From NCBI GenBank assembly GCA_005116815.1, contig SWDR01000031.1:74959-127132 (forward strand): a stretch of DNA of 52,174 bases, in the 5' to 3' direction. The position numbers were made by a program, and so were the translations under genes. The DNA comes from Nitrospira sp. Lineage in GTDB: Bacteria > Nitrospirota > Nitrospiria > Nitrospirales > Nitrospiraceae. The notes under the pieces were generated by a model. It was not told the origin of the DNA and ran no database searches. It was given only the letters and a program-made list of their open reading frames with translations. This document shows, piece by piece, positions 1 through 10,066 of this stretch (positions are counted from its first letter, which is position 1; the number at the start of each line of letters is the position of its first letter).

Positions 1-1
1 C

Positions 2-1030
<1,029 letters not shown>

Positions 1031-1039
1031 AACAAGCGA

Positions 1040-1096
1040 GGATGCTCAAAACGGTCATCCAACGAGGCCCGAGGTTGGTGATCGTTTTCAGCATCC
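1040..1096. repeat. Long imperfect hairpin between thiC and thi4
   Basis: Two arms of about 23 bases (1040-1063 and 1074-1096) are nearly complementary: the left begins GGATGCTCAAAACG and the right ends CGTTTTCAGCATCC, around a 10-base loop. There is no T-run, so it is not a typical terminator. It resembles REP-like intergenic elements that I recall from Nitrospira genomes. It may stabilise or attenuate the thiC-thi4 message. Confidence 0.7.
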
Positions 1097-1115
1097 GTTG
1101 AACGGAGAAGACACA

Positions 1116-1919
1116 ATGCCAAAGCCACCAACACCAGCCCCCCTACGAGAACGAGACATAACCCGCCAAATTGCGCGGGAATATTATAAAGAGTTCGACC
1201 AGCTCATCGAGAGCGATGTCATCATCGTCGGCGCCGGCCCTTCCGGCTTGATCTGCGCCCATGATCTCGCGGCGATGGGATTCAAGACCGTCATCGTCGA
1301 GCAGAGCCTCGCCCTAGGCGGCGGTTTCTGGTCGGGCGGCTATCTCATGAACAAGGCCACGATCTGCGAACCGGCCAACGAAATCCTCGAAGAGATCGGC
1401 GTGCCCTGCAAAAAGATCACGGAATGCGAAGGCATGTATATGGTCGATCCCCCGCATGCCACCGGCGCGCTAATCGCCGCGGCCTACAGAGGCGGAGCCA
1501 AGATCATGAACCTCACCAGAGTGGTCGACCTGATTATTCGGCGTGATGCGGTCCTGGAAGGGGTGGTGGTCAATAGCACGACGGCAGAAATGGCCGGCCA
1601 CGACATCATCCATGTGGACCCCATCGCGCTCGAAAGCAAGATCGTTGTGGATGCCACAGGCCACGATGCCATCGTCGTGGAGCTCCTGCACAAGCGGAAC
1701 CTTCACAAGGCCATCCCCGGCAACGGGGCCATGTGGGTCGCGCAGTCTGAGCAGGAAATCATGGACCGCACCGGCGAAGTCTATCCCAACTGTTTCGTCA
1801 TCGGATTAGCCGTGGCGGCCGTCTACGGCACGCCCCGCATGGGCCCGGCCTTCGGCTCGATGTTGCTCTCAGGACGCTACGGCGCAGAGTTGATCAAGAA
1901 GAAGCTGAAACAAGAATAG
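1116..1919 (+). CDS. thi4: Sulfide-dependent ADP-thiazole synthase (Thi4, His type)
   Basis: Makes the thiazole moiety of thiamine from NAD and glycine. It is 267 aa with an N-terminal Rossmann motif (VIIVGAGPSG) and the C-terminal GTPRMGPAFGSML segment typical of Thi4. Yeast and plant Thi4 carry a sacrificial cysteine in a CMDP motif; here the aligned motif is HVDP, with His in place of Cys. By family knowledge this marks the catalytic, sulfide-using version found in methanogens and some bacteria. ATG at 1116 is chosen over the in-frame TTG at 1098 because a GGAG sequence stands just upstream of it. Confidence 0.92.
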   Translation: MPKPPTPAPLRERDITRQIAREYYKEFDQLIESDVIIVGAGPSGLICAHDLAAMGFKTVIVEQSLALGGGFWSGGYLMNKATICEPANEILEEIGVPCKKITECEGMYMVDPPHATGALIAAAYRGGAKIMNLTRVVDLIIRRDAVLEGVVVNSTTAEMAGHDIIHVDPIALESKIVVDATGHDAIVVELLHKRNLHKAIPGNGAMWVAQSEQEIMDRTGEVYPNCFVIGLAVAAVYGTPRMGPAFGSMLLSGRYGAELIKKKLKQE

Positions 1920-1927
1920 GAGCGTAT

Positions 1928-1997
1928 AGCTGATAGCGAATGGCTGATAGCACGGACTCGGACGCTTCGAACTGCTATTAGCCATAAGCCATCAGCT
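1928..1997. repeat. Intergenic inverted repeat
   Basis: Arms AGCTGATAGCGAATGGCTGA (from 1928) and GCTATTAGCCATAAGCCATC (from 1974) form an imperfect inverted repeat of about 23 bp per arm around a 22-base loop. It is made of degenerate gctgatagc-type words and has no coding potential. It looks like a small dispersed hairpin element immediately upstream of the truncated TPR gene. Confidence 0.7.
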
Positions 1998-2010
1998 CTT
2001 GGTGCCGCAC

Positions 2011-2163
2011 ATGGATGTACAAGATTTTCTAATCCAAGGCGAAGGCCACGAAGAAGACAAACGCGAAGCCTGGCAGCTGTTCCAGCAGGCCTATGAACGC
2101 CAGATGAAGGGCGAACTGGAAGAAGCCGTCACGCTCTATAAGAAATCGATTCAGACCCATCCC
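2011..2163 (+). pseudogene. 5' fragment of a TPR-repeat protein
   Basis: ATG at 2011 opens a frame starting MDVQDFLIQGEGHEEDKREA and continuing through the first helix pair of a tetratricopeptide repeat (EEAVTLYKKSIQTHPT). At about base 2163 the similarity stops. The frame then runs as nonsense to a stop at 2301, while a PepSY protein is encoded in another frame. Full-length members of this family carry several TPRs, so the gene seems to have lost its 3' part by deletion. An assembly deletion is the main alternative. Confidence 0.6.
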
Positions 2164-2167
2164 ACGT

Positions 2168-2455
2168 GTGGCAGTTTCCCTTACCGCCTTTGCCGGCCTG
2201 GCACTCGCCGACAAGGATCACAAGAGCATCCCCAAGACGGCAGTCTCGCTGGAACAGGCGATCAAAGCTGTCACGGACAAGTACCCGGGCCGGGTCATTG
2301 AAGCGGAACTGGAAGCTGAGGACGGTAAGACCGAATACGAGGTCACCGTGGTCAGCACCAGCGGTGAGAGCCGGGAATATACCGTCGACGCGCAATCAGG
2401 CTTGGTCTCAGAGGACAAGGAAGCAGCCAAGCACGAAGGGAGCCACAAGAAGTAA
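2168..2455 (+). pseudogene. PepSY-domain protein lacking a normal 5' end
   Basis: The frame encodes one PepSY domain (AVSLEQAIKAVTDKYPGRVI, then EYEVTVVSTSGESREYTVDA) preceded by the tail of a signal peptide (LTAFAGLALA). The first in-frame start, GTG at 2168, gives a signal peptide with no positive n-region, and no ribosome-binding site is visible. The gene therefore looks truncated at its 5' end by the same event that removed the 3' end of the TPR gene. PepSY proteins are periplasmic and often accompany redox or metal proteins. It could still be translated as a 95-aa product. Confidence 0.6.
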
Positions 2456-2541
2456 GCGCGACAGTGATTCCAACGGGATCAGGCCGGAACAGTCCGGTCT
2501 GATCCCGCGCAGCCAGCCCCCATGACACAGGAGACCAGGCT

Positions 2542-2991
2542 ATGACGATCCCATTTCATCCGATGCTCGTCCATTTTCCGATCGCGCTGCTCTTCGCCAG
2601 CGTCCTCTTTGATCTAGCCAGTGCAGCCCTCACCCGCGACAGCCTCCGCGAGGCCGCGCAATGGTTATTGGGATTAGGGCTCCTGGGTGGCATCGTCGCC
2701 GCGATTGCGGGGGGCCAGGCCGAAGGAGCCGCCGAGAAAGCCGGGGTGGCCGAAGCCCTCATCGAGACCCATGAAACGCTAGCCTATGTGACGCTCGGCA
2801 TTATGGCGGTCTTGTTACTCTATCGGCTGTTGCTTCGTAATCGTTTCAGTACGAGAGCCCTTGTTGCGTATTTTATGGTGGCGGCGATCGGACTGGTCGC
2901 CATCAGTGCAACCGGCCACACCGGCGGCAATCTCGTCTATGAACATGGCGCCGGCGTACAGACGGCAACGCATGTACCTGTGAAAGGATAG
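2542..2991 (+). CDS. DUF2231 family membrane protein
   Basis: A 149-aa integral membrane protein with about four hydrophobic helices. It opens with the family signature HPMLVHFPIALL and has a small-residue segment GLGLLGGIVAAIAGG between helices. DUF2231 proteins are inner-membrane proteins of unknown role, often near cytochromes or redox genes. An AGGAG sequence precedes the ATG. It stands between the damaged PepSY gene and the metal-efflux operon. Confidence 0.85.
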   Translation: MTIPFHPMLVHFPIALLFASVLFDLASAALTRDSLREAAQWLLGLGLLGGIVAAIAGGQAEGAAEKAGVAEALIETHETLAYVTLGIMAVLLLYRLLLRNRFSTRALVAYFMVAAIGLVAISATGHTGGNLVYEHGAGVQTATHVPVKG

Positions 2992-3019
2992 TGGCGAGTC
3001 AGGGAAGTGACAAGAGACG

Positions 3020-3033
3020 TATCACGGGTGATA
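3020..3033. promoter_or_regulatory. Short palindrome upstream of the efflux operon
   Basis: TATCACGGGTGATA is an inverted repeat (TATCA/TGATA arms) about 70 bases before the first gene of the metal-efflux cluster. It could be an operator for the two-component regulator or a metal sensor. No clear -35/-10 pair was found beside it, so this is only a candidate. Confidence 0.3.
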
Positions 3034-3105
3034 TCAAAACTTGTTCCGGTGTTCCATGTGGTGTAGGCTGATCACACAGTCGTTATCGAGCGTTTCACTG
3101 CAGCG

Positions 3106-3576
3106 ATGAGGTTGAATGTGCGTCGGCTTCGCATCATTCCTGTCTTCTGGTTGATCCTCTGGATGCTGGCCATCCCGTTGATCCATGTCCACCCAGACGC
3201 GGATCAGCAACATGGGATAGCCGGGCATGACCACGGCGGAGCCTTCCACACCGTCTTCTCGCAAGACCTGGATGGCGAGTACGGACATCACGCGCACGCG
3301 CATGACGCGCCGGTGATTCAACCGTCGGTTCTTCCATTTCTCGGCGCAGCAACAGGCCTCTTGAGCCATCCGGAAATCGGATTCGCGTTTCTCTCCTCCT
3401 CTCCGGATCACCAGTCGGTCAAGCAGCCTCTGTCCCATGCCGCTCTCGCGAAATTGGATCTCACCCTGCTGATTCGTCCCGGCTTCCTCACGCACCGGGC
3501 GATGTTCCCCGCGCCCATTTTACTGCTTCTCGCACACGATCTCTCCGGCCGAGCGCCCCCTGCAATCTCCGTCTAA
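3106..3576 (+). CDS. His-rich exported protein of the metal-efflux operon
   Basis: A 156-aa protein with a basic N-terminus, one hydrophobic signal or anchor segment (residues ~12-27), then a histidine- and aspartate-rich stretch including HVHPDAD, GHDHGG and GHHAHAHD. The histidine clusters suggest periplasmic binding of a divalent metal. It is the first gene in front of czcCBA-like genes, where small His-rich proteins often act as metal buffers or chaperones. The exact family is not recognised, and the metal-binding role is inferred from composition and context. Confidence 0.7.
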   Translation: MRLNVRRLRIIPVFWLILWMLAIPLIHVHPDADQQHGIAGHDHGGAFHTVFSQDLDGEYGHHAHAHDAPVIQPSVLPFLGAATGLLSHPEIGFAFLSSSPDHQSVKQPLSHAALAKLDLTLLIRPGFLTHRAMFPAPILLLLAHDLSGRAPPAISV

Positions 3577-3751
3577 GTCGATTCCACCAAAGTGGTTCAC
3601 ATAACCCGGCCTCCCGAGGCTGGGAACATGCGCGGAGGTTCTCTCTCTGGCAGAGACAAGCCAGTTCCAGAGAGCCCACGGCTCCGGCTCGAAGAGACCA
3701 TCCAGCCTGTCTCAACCGAGCATCACGCATGTGAAAAGACGGAGGTGTCAG

Positions 3752-5008
3752 ATGTCGAATCGATGGTACCAGTTGTCTGTACTGATGACCTGCGCAAGCA
3801 CCCTCGCCATCATCGGAACCGTGGCGAGTGCTGACGCCGAGGGCCCGCAACAATATGCCCTGGCGGAGGTCATTGCCCTCGCGCTCGAACATAATCCCGC
3901 GGTAGCAGGAGCCCAGGGCGCGGTCCGGCAAAGTCTCGGACAGCAAGTCACAGCCGGAGCCTACCTCAATCCTTCAATTTCAGCAGTAGCCGGGCGCGGG
4001 AGCATTCGCGATCCCAGCACGGGGGTGAGTATCACTGAACGGACGGTGACGGTCGAACAGCCACTGGAGTGGCAAGGGAAACGCCGCGCCAGACAGCAGG
4101 CAGCGGATGCAGGAGCGGCAGGGGCCAACGCCGCGGTGGACGAAACACGCCTCAATGTGATCGCTGAAACTAAAGTCGCCTTTTACCATGTACTGTTCGC
4201 ACAGCGGGAGGTGGAGTTGGCCGGTCAAAACCTGACGATGGTGGAAGAGGTGTTACGAACCGTGAAGGCCCGTGTCGCTGCTGGCGATGCCACGGTCTTT
4301 GAAACGATGAAGGCCACCGTCGAGGTCCAGAAAGCCACGAAGGACGTCGCCCGAGCCCAGAATGCCCTGGTGGTCGTGAGAGCCAAGCTTGATATGGTGA
4401 CGTCCGGCACCTTGGGCAGACAGTTCTCGATCCAAGGAGATTTTGAGCCCCCCCAACAGGGGCTTGATCTCGAGATGCTCTCTGCACGCGCGATGGAACA
4501 GCATCCGACTCTCCGACGGCTCACCAAACTCGTCGAACAGGCGGAGTTCAGTACAACGCTCGAAAAGGAGTCCAGGGTTCCAAACGTCACGGTGCAAGGC
4601 AACTATCATCGTGAGGCCGGGGATGAGTCGGTCACCGCAGGGCTCAGTGTTCCTCTGCCACTCTGGTACCGGCGTCAAGGAGAGATCGAAACGGCACTCG
4701 GGGCCAGACATCGCGCTGAAGCCGAGCGGCTACGGGCCCAAAATGAAATCTCCCAAGCCATCACCCAACATGTGCAGGATGTCCGCACCGCGACCGAGCA
4801 ACTCCAAGTATTCGAGACGGGCTTGCTGAAGCAAGCGGAGCAGACCCTGCGAGTCGCACGCATCAGTTTCAAGCAGGGAATTGCCAGCCTCCTGGACCTG
4901 CTCGACTCCCAACGCGTGTACCGGCAAACGTTACTTGAGTACGTCCAGGCTCGCGCGGACCTCTCCATCGCCCTCGCTCGGCTTGAACGTGCCGTCGGTG
5001 GGATCTAA
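3752..5008 (+). CDS. czcC: Outer-membrane efflux channel, TolC/CzcC family
   Basis: Outer-membrane component of a tripartite heavy-metal RND pump (418 aa). It has a signal peptide followed by two long helical and coiled repeats typical of OEP-family proteins (ALEHNPAVAGAQGAV; EQHPTLRRLTKLVEQAE; ASLLDLLDSQRVYRQTLLEY). ATG at 3752 is preceded by GGAGG at 3741, which favours it over an upstream in-frame GTG at 3731. It lies 21 bases before the adaptor gene. The symbol reflects the family; the substrate metal is not proven. Confidence 0.88.
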   Translation: MSNRWYQLSVLMTCASTLAIIGTVASADAEGPQQYALAEVIALALEHNPAVAGAQGAVRQSLGQQVTAGAYLNPSISAVAGRGSIRDPSTGVSITERTVTVEQPLEWQGKRRARQQAADAGAAGANAAVDETRLNVIAETKVAFYHVLFAQREVELAGQNLTMVEEVLRTVKARVAAGDATVFETMKATVEVQKATKDVARAQNALVVVRAKLDMVTSGTLGRQFSIQGDFEPPQQGLDLEMLSARAMEQHPTLRRLTKLVEQAEFSTTLEKESRVPNVTVQGNYHREAGDESVTAGLSVPLPLWYRRQGEIETALGARHRAEAERLRAQNEISQAITQHVQDVRTATEQLQVFETGLLKQAEQTLRVARISFKQGIASLLDLLDSQRVYRQTLLEYVQARADLSIALARLERAVGGI

Positions 5009-5029
5009 CGATCCAGAAAGAGCCAGACC

Positions 5030-6214
5030 ATGAGCATCAGATGGACCGCACAGACTGGACCCTGCCTGCTCGCGCTGTTCCTGTTTCTCGCCGCCTGCGG
5101 CGATCGCGGGAGCGAACAGCCGACGCAACCGCCGAAAGCGAGCCCACAACCAGGGGCTCCTCGCACCGGCACCATTCAGGCCCCTGCTGCCGTGCGTGAT
5201 CGATTACGCACCGAGACGGTCGCCGCACATGTGGTTCCAGAAATAGTGACGGCTCCCGGTGAAGTCGCGCTCGACTTGAAGCAGGTCGCCAAAATTTCCT
5301 CCCGGATCGATGGACAAGTCGACCGCATCCATGTCCAGTTGGGCGATCGCGTCCGACGAGGTCAGCCGCTGGTCGCCATTGAGAGTCTGCGCATGGATGA
5401 ATTGGTTCAGGAATATCTCGTAACGAAGTCCCAGGTAGATGTGGCCGAGAGCGGGTTCCGGCGGACGGAGAAGCTACGGGCCGATGAAATCGTGACGGAG
5501 CGTCGACTGGTCGAAGAACGAGGCCATTACCTTGAGGCCCAAGCCCGTTATCAGCATGTTCGCGAAAAGCTGATGACGATGGGCATGACGGTAAAAGAAT
5601 TACGTGCACTGGAGCAAGGAAGTCACCAAGAGGGACATCTCTATACCCTCACATCCCCCATCGACGGGACCGTGGTCGCACAAAATGTGGTGAGGGGACA
5701 GGGCGTCTCCTCTGGCAACGAACTGTTCGAGGTCGTCGACACGAGCCGGGTCTGGGTCTTTGCCAATCTGCCGATCGAGCAGGCTCGAAAATTCAAAGAA
5801 GGCGATATGGGGACGATCCTGCCTAAGGGCGGTGAGCCGGTCACGGCTCCGATCACCTATCTTGCTCCGGTGGCGGATGAGACCACGCGCACGATTCAAG
5901 TGCGGCTCGAGGTGGTGAACAAGCAGCAGGCCCTGAAGCCGCGAGAATATGTCGACGTGCAACTGACCGTCGCGAGCGCCCCGACCTTGGCCGTTCCCCT
6001 GTCGGCCATGACGATGGTGAACAATGTGCATGGTGTCTTTGTTCAGCGGGACACCGGCTATGCCTTCGTGCCGATCGAAACAGGTCGTGAGGGCGGGGGC
6101 TGGATCGAGGTGCGAAAAGGTCTGACCGCGGGAGAGCAGGTGGTGATCGACGGCGTCTTCGATTTGAAGAATGTGCTCCTGAAGGAACATATCGGGTCCG
6201 GAGAGGGAGGATAA
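5030..6214 (+). CDS. czcB: RND efflux periplasmic adaptor, CzcB/CusB-like lipoprotein
   Basis: Membrane-fusion protein linking the RND pump to the outer-membrane channel (394 aa). The N-terminus is a lipoprotein signal ending in LAAC (residue ~23). It is followed by a biotinyl-lipoyl-like half (RIDGQVDRIHVQLGDRVRRG), an alpha-hairpin, a second lipoyl half (LTSPIDGTVVAQNVVRGQGV) and a beta-barrel domain. The order and spacing within the cluster fit an HME-RND system. There is no extended His- or Met-rich N-terminal metal site. Confidence 0.9.
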   Translation: MSIRWTAQTGPCLLALFLFLAACGDRGSEQPTQPPKASPQPGAPRTGTIQAPAAVRDRLRTETVAAHVVPEIVTAPGEVALDLKQVAKISSRIDGQVDRIHVQLGDRVRRGQPLVAIESLRMDELVQEYLVTKSQVDVAESGFRRTEKLRADEIVTERRLVEERGHYLEAQARYQHVREKLMTMGMTVKELRALEQGSHQEGHLYTLTSPIDGTVVAQNVVRGQGVSSGNELFEVVDTSRVWVFANLPIEQARKFKEGDMGTILPKGGEPVTAPITYLAPVADETTRTIQVRLEVVNKQQALKPREYVDVQLTVASAPTLAVPLSAMTMVNNVHGVFVQRDTGYAFVPIETGREGGGWIEVRKGLTAGEQVVIDGVFDLKNVLLKEHIGSGEGG

Positions 6215-6215
6215 G

Positions 6216-9200
6216 ATGGAGCGGTTGTTCATCCTCTCCCTGCGTTACCGTTTCTTCACTCTGGTGGCGGTCATGCTCGTGATCGCTCTCGGCCTCTGGT
6301 CTCTGACCCACCTCACTATCGATGCCATGCCGGATCTGACGCCGGTCCAGGTCCAGATCCTCACCCGTTCACCAGCGCTTGGCCCGGTTGAAGTGGAACA
6401 GTTCATCACCTTTCCGATCGAGGCCTCGCTGAGCGGATTGCCGGCCCTCCGTGAACTCCGCTCTGTGTCTCGCTACGGGCTCTCCGCGGTCACCGCAATC
6501 TTCGAGGATCAGACAGACATCTACCGCGCGAGGCAGTTGGTCACCGAACGGTTGACCCGCGCGATGGAACGCATCCCCGTCGACTATGGCCGTCCGATTG
6601 TCGGCCCGCTGACGACTGGGTTGGGCGAAGTCTATCAATTCACGTTGAAAGGGCAGGGCTACAGCCCCATGGCACTCAGAACCTTCCTTGAGTGGGACAT
6701 CGGGATGCGGCTGCGGGCGGTGCCGGGTGTCGTCGAAGTGAATATTTGGGGAGGCGAACCGCAACAATTCCAAGTCGTGGTGGATCCGGCGAAGCTCCTC
6801 TCCTTCAAACTCTCGATTCGGCAGGTGTTCGAAGCGCTCGAACGCAACAACGCCATCGCCGGCGGCGGTTACATCGAACGTCAGCGGGAACAATTACTCA
6901 TTCGTGGCGAAGCCTTGGCCACACAGGTCACCGACCTTGCGAGGATTGTGGTCGCGCATGGCCCCGGGGGAGTGCCGATCTACATTGCCGATCTCGCAGA
7001 GGTGAAAGAAGCATCGGCCCTCCGCATCGGCGCGGCGACATCCATGGGAGAGGGCGAAACCGTCATCGGCATGGTCCAAATGCTGGCGGGCGAGAATGCC
7101 CAGCAAGTGGTTGAGCGGGTCAAAACGAGAGTGAAAGAAATCGAAGCGACTCTCCCCCCTGGTGTGACCATCGAACCGTACTACGACCGGACGTTGCTGG
7201 TCTCGAAGGTGATGCGCACCGTGCGCAATAATCTGCTCGAAGGAGGACTGCTCGTCATCGCCGTGCTGTTCCTCTTTCTCGGCGACCTCCGCGCCGGCGT
7301 GATCGTCGCCTCCGCCATTCCTTTGTCGATGTTGATCGCGTTCAGCGGCATGATGCAGGCCGGCCTCTCCGGCAACTTAATGAGTCTCGGCGCGATTGAT
7401 TTCGGGTTGCTCGTGGACGGCTCGGTGGTGATGGTCGATAACATCCTCCGGCGATTAGCCAAGAAGGGCGTCATGACCCAAGAAGCCAGGCTGAGCGAAA
7501 TCCAGGCTGCCGGCCGCGAGGTCCTTCGCCCCATGACCCTCGCCGTCAGCATCATCATCCTCGTCTATGTGCCCATCCTGGCGCTCACCGGGATCGAGGG
7601 AAAGATGTTCCGCCCGATGGCGATGACCGTCATCCTGGCCCTGGCCGGCTCGCTCCTGCTCGCGATCACCGTCACCCCCCTACTCGCCTATTGGTTCGTG
7701 CGGGCGAAGCCGGGACATGAGGACACGCATGTGATCGGCATCCTGCGCCGTGCCTACGAACCCTGTCTCCGATGGGCAACGGCGCGCCCGGCTTGGGTCG
7801 TCACGCCGGCGGTCGGGCTGTTTGTCATGAGTCTTGGACTGAGCGCGTGGCTCGGCGTCGAGTTTGTGCCTCGACTCGACGAAGGGGATATGGCGATCCA
7901 ACTCTGGCGATTGCCCAGCGTGTCGCTGAGCGAGTCAGTCAGAAATGCCCTGGAGGTTGAACGGGTACTTCGCACATTCCCGGAAGTGGTGCAAGTAGTG
8001 ACCAGGACCGGAAGCCCCGAGGTGGCAACCGACGTGATGGGAGTGGAGATGTCCGATGTGTTCGTCATTCTCAAACCGCAGGGCGAATGGACGACAGCCG
8101 GCACGCGCGAGGACTTGATCGCCAAGATGCGTCCCGCGATTCTCGATGCCGTTCCCGGCGTCGGCCTCGGCTTTACGCAGCCGATCGAGATGCGGTTCAA
8201 CGAGTTGATCGCGGGCACACGCTCCGATCTGGCGGTCAAGATTTTCGGTCCCGATCTGGAGGTGCTCACCAAGCAGGCCGAGGCTGTGGCGCGTGTATTG
8301 GAAACCGTGCAGGGCGCAGCAGACGTCAAAGTCGAGCAGGTCGCAGGCCTTCCACTGCTGCGAGTGATCGTGGACCGGGAACAGATCGCCCGCTACGGGC
8401 TTACGGCAGATGAGGTGCTCACCCTCGTACAAACCACGCGGGTCGGACATGTCGTCGGCACCGTGGTCCAGGGCTCGCGGCGGTTTGAACTCGTCGTCCG
8501 CCTGGCCGACAGTGCCTCGGCCGATCCCGCGGCCTTGGGCCATCTGCTCATCCCAACCTCCCATGGTGAACTCGTCCCGCTCTCGCGCGTCGCAGCGATC
8601 CTGGTGGACACGGGACCGGCTCAGATCAGCAGGGAGCATGTGCAGCGGCGCATCGTGGTGGAGAACAACATCCGGGGGCGGGACTTGGGGAGCTTTGTCG
8701 CAGAGGCTCAGCGCCTGGTGGCACGTGAGGTGTCGCTCCCAATAGGATACGAACTGACCTGGGGCGGACAGTTTCAGCACCTTCAGGAGGCCACCAACCG
8801 ATTAGTCGTGGTCGTGCCCATCACCCTCCTCCTGATTCTGGGGGTGCTCTCGGTCCTCTTCGGGGCGATGCGTCCCGCGCTGCTGATTTTCCTCAATGTT
8901 CCCTTAGCTCTCTCCGGTGGCATCGTAGCGCTCTGGCTCCGCGGCTTGCCGCTCAGCATTTCCGCAGTCATCGGGTTCATTGCCCTGTTTGGCATTGCCG
9001 TGCTCAATGGGGTGGTGCTGCTCAGCCACATCCGGCAACTCGAAGCGGAAGGGCTCCCGACCGATCAGGCGGTGATGCACGGTGCGATGGATCGACTCAG
9101 GCCCGTGCTGATGACGGCGCTCGTCGCCAGCCTCGGCTTTCTCCCCATGGCCGTCGCGACCAGCATGGGCGCCGAGGTCCAGCGGCCCCTCGCCACCGTC

Positions 9201-9320
9201 GTGATCGGAGGCCTGTTCACCTCCACGATTCTCACCCTGCTGATCATTCCTGCGCTCTACAGACGCGTCTGTACCGCACAACAACCGATCGCGCAGAGGG
9301 ACACCTCTGCGACAGGGTAA
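6216..9320 (+). CDS. czcA: Heavy-metal RND pump, CzcA-like
   Basis: Proton-driven inner-membrane exporter of divalent metals (1034 aa, normal length). It has twelve predicted helices in two halves with two large periplasmic loops. In TM4 the proton-relay segment reads DFGLLVDGSVVMVDN, with Asp at about 395, 401 and 408. The first two match the Zn/Co/Ni (CzcA) type rather than the Cu/Ag CusA type; the third position, usually Glu, is Asp. The start codon follows the adaptor stop by one base, so translation is coupled. Zn/Co/Ni export is the best guess. Confidence 0.92.
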   Translation: MERLFILSLRYRFFTLVAVMLVIALGLWSLTHLTIDAMPDLTPVQVQILTRSPALGPVEVEQFITFPIEASLSGLPALRELRSVSRYGLSAVTAIFEDQTDIYRARQLVTERLTRAMERIPVDYGRPIVGPLTTGLGEVYQFTLKGQGYSPMALRTFLEWDIGMRLRAVPGVVEVNIWGGEPQQFQVVVDPAKLLSFKLSIRQVFEALERNNAIAGGGYIERQREQLLIRGEALATQVTDLARIVVAHGPGGVPIYIADLAEVKEASALRIGAATSMGEGETVIGMVQMLAGENAQQVVERVKTRVKEIEATLPPGVTIEPYYDRTLLVSKVMRTVRNNLLEGGLLVIAVLFLFLGDLRAGVIVASAIPLSMLIAFSGMMQAGLSGNLMSLGAIDFGLLVDGSVVMVDNILRRLAKKGVMTQEARLSEIQAAGREVLRPMTLAVSIIILVYVPILALTGIEGKMFRPMAMTVILALAGSLLLAITVTPLLAYWFVRAKPGHEDTHVIGILRRAYEPCLRWATARPAWVVTPAVGLFVMSLGLSAWLGVEFVPRLDEGDMAIQLWRLPSVSLSESVRNALEVERVLRTFPEVVQVVTRTGSPEVATDVMGVEMSDVFVILKPQGEWTTAGTREDLIAKMRPAILDAVPGVGLGFTQPIEMRFNELIAGTRSDLAVKIFGPDLEVLTKQAEAVARVLETVQGAADVKVEQVAGLPLLRVIVDREQIARYGLTADEVLTLVQTTRVGHVVGTVVQGSRRFELVVRLADSASADPAALGHLLIPTSHGELVPLSRVAAILVDTGPAQISREHVQRRIVVENNIRGRDLGSFVAEAQRLVAREVSLPIGYELTWGGQFQHLQEATNRLVVVVPITLLLILGVLSVLFGAMRPALLIFLNVPLALSGGIVALWLRGLPLSISAVIGFIALFGIAVLNGVVLLSHIRQLEAEGLPTDQAVMHGAMDRLRPVLMTALVASLGFLPMAVATSMGAEVQRPLATVVIGGLFTSTILTLLIIPALYRRVCTAQQPIAQRDTSATG

Positions 9321-9385
9321 GGGCCTTGCTGGCGTCGATTGCCCGGACGGAGCCGGGAGACTAGAATCGAGACAAAGGGATCAGG

Positions 9386-10063
9386 ATGCGCATTTTGATT
9401 GTGGAAGACGACCCGAACCTTGCGGGGTTCACCCAAAAGGGGCTCCGAGAAGAACGCTATGCAGTGGACCTCGCACAGGACGGCGAGGAGGGACTCCTCA
9501 TGGCGAGCACCACGCCCTATGATCTCGTCATCCTCGACGTGATGCTTCCGAAACTGGATGGGTTCACGGTCTGCCGCCGCCTCCGTGCCGCCGGCAGCAC
9601 CACACCGATCCTACTCCTGACAGCCAGAGGAACCGTTGACGACCGGGTGACCGGTCTCGACATGGGCGCCGACGACTATCTCACGAAGCCCTTCGCCTTT
9701 GCGGAACTGCTCGCCCGGGTGCGGGCCTTGATCCGACGAAAAGGCCATGACCAGGCACCGCGACTCACGGTCGCAGACCTCGAAGTCGATCCCCTCGCCC
9801 ATCGAGTCTGGCGGGGAGGCAAGGAGATCACGCTGACAAACAAAGAGTACGCATTGCTGGAATACCTCCTTCGCAACCCCGATCGCGTGCTGACAAGGAC
9901 TGCGATCATCGAGCATGTGTGGGATATCCACTATGACGGCATGACGAATATTGTGGATGTGCACATTCGGGCGCTACGGACCAAGGTCGATCGGGAACAT
10001 GCGGTCCCTCTCATCCATACCGTCCGCGGTGTCGGGTATGTGCTAAAAACACCGGAGGCGTAA
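9386..10063 (+). CDS. OmpR-family response regulator
   Basis: A 225-aa regulator with an N-terminal receiver domain (acidic pair E7-D8-D9, phospho-acceptor D51 in VILDVMLP, K101 in DDYLTKPF) and a C-terminal winged helix (LTNKEYALLEYLLRNPDRVL, VDVHIRALRTKVD). It sits between the RND pump and a sensor kinase gene, the arrangement of CusRS/CzcRS systems. It probably activates the efflux operon when metal is sensed in the periplasm. Confidence 0.92.
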   Translation: MRILIVEDDPNLAGFTQKGLREERYAVDLAQDGEEGLLMASTTPYDLVILDVMLPKLDGFTVCRRLRAAGSTTPILLLTARGTVDDRVTGLDMGADDYLTKPFAFAELLARVRALIRRKGHDQAPRLTVADLEVDPLAHRVWRGGKEITLTNKEYALLEYLLRNPDRVLTRTAIIEHVWDIHYDGMTNIVDVHIRALRTKVDREHAVPLIHTVRGVGYVLKTPEA

Positions 10064-10066
10064 GGC

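Noticed and set aside
1031-1115. Thiamine riboswitch between thiC and thi4
   Set aside because: The region is a simple long hairpin and lacks the conserved THI-box CTGAGA core.
7935-8780. 281-codon minus-strand frame inside the RND pump gene
   Set aside because: It is an antisense shadow; the plus-strand pump gene is full length with conserved motifs.
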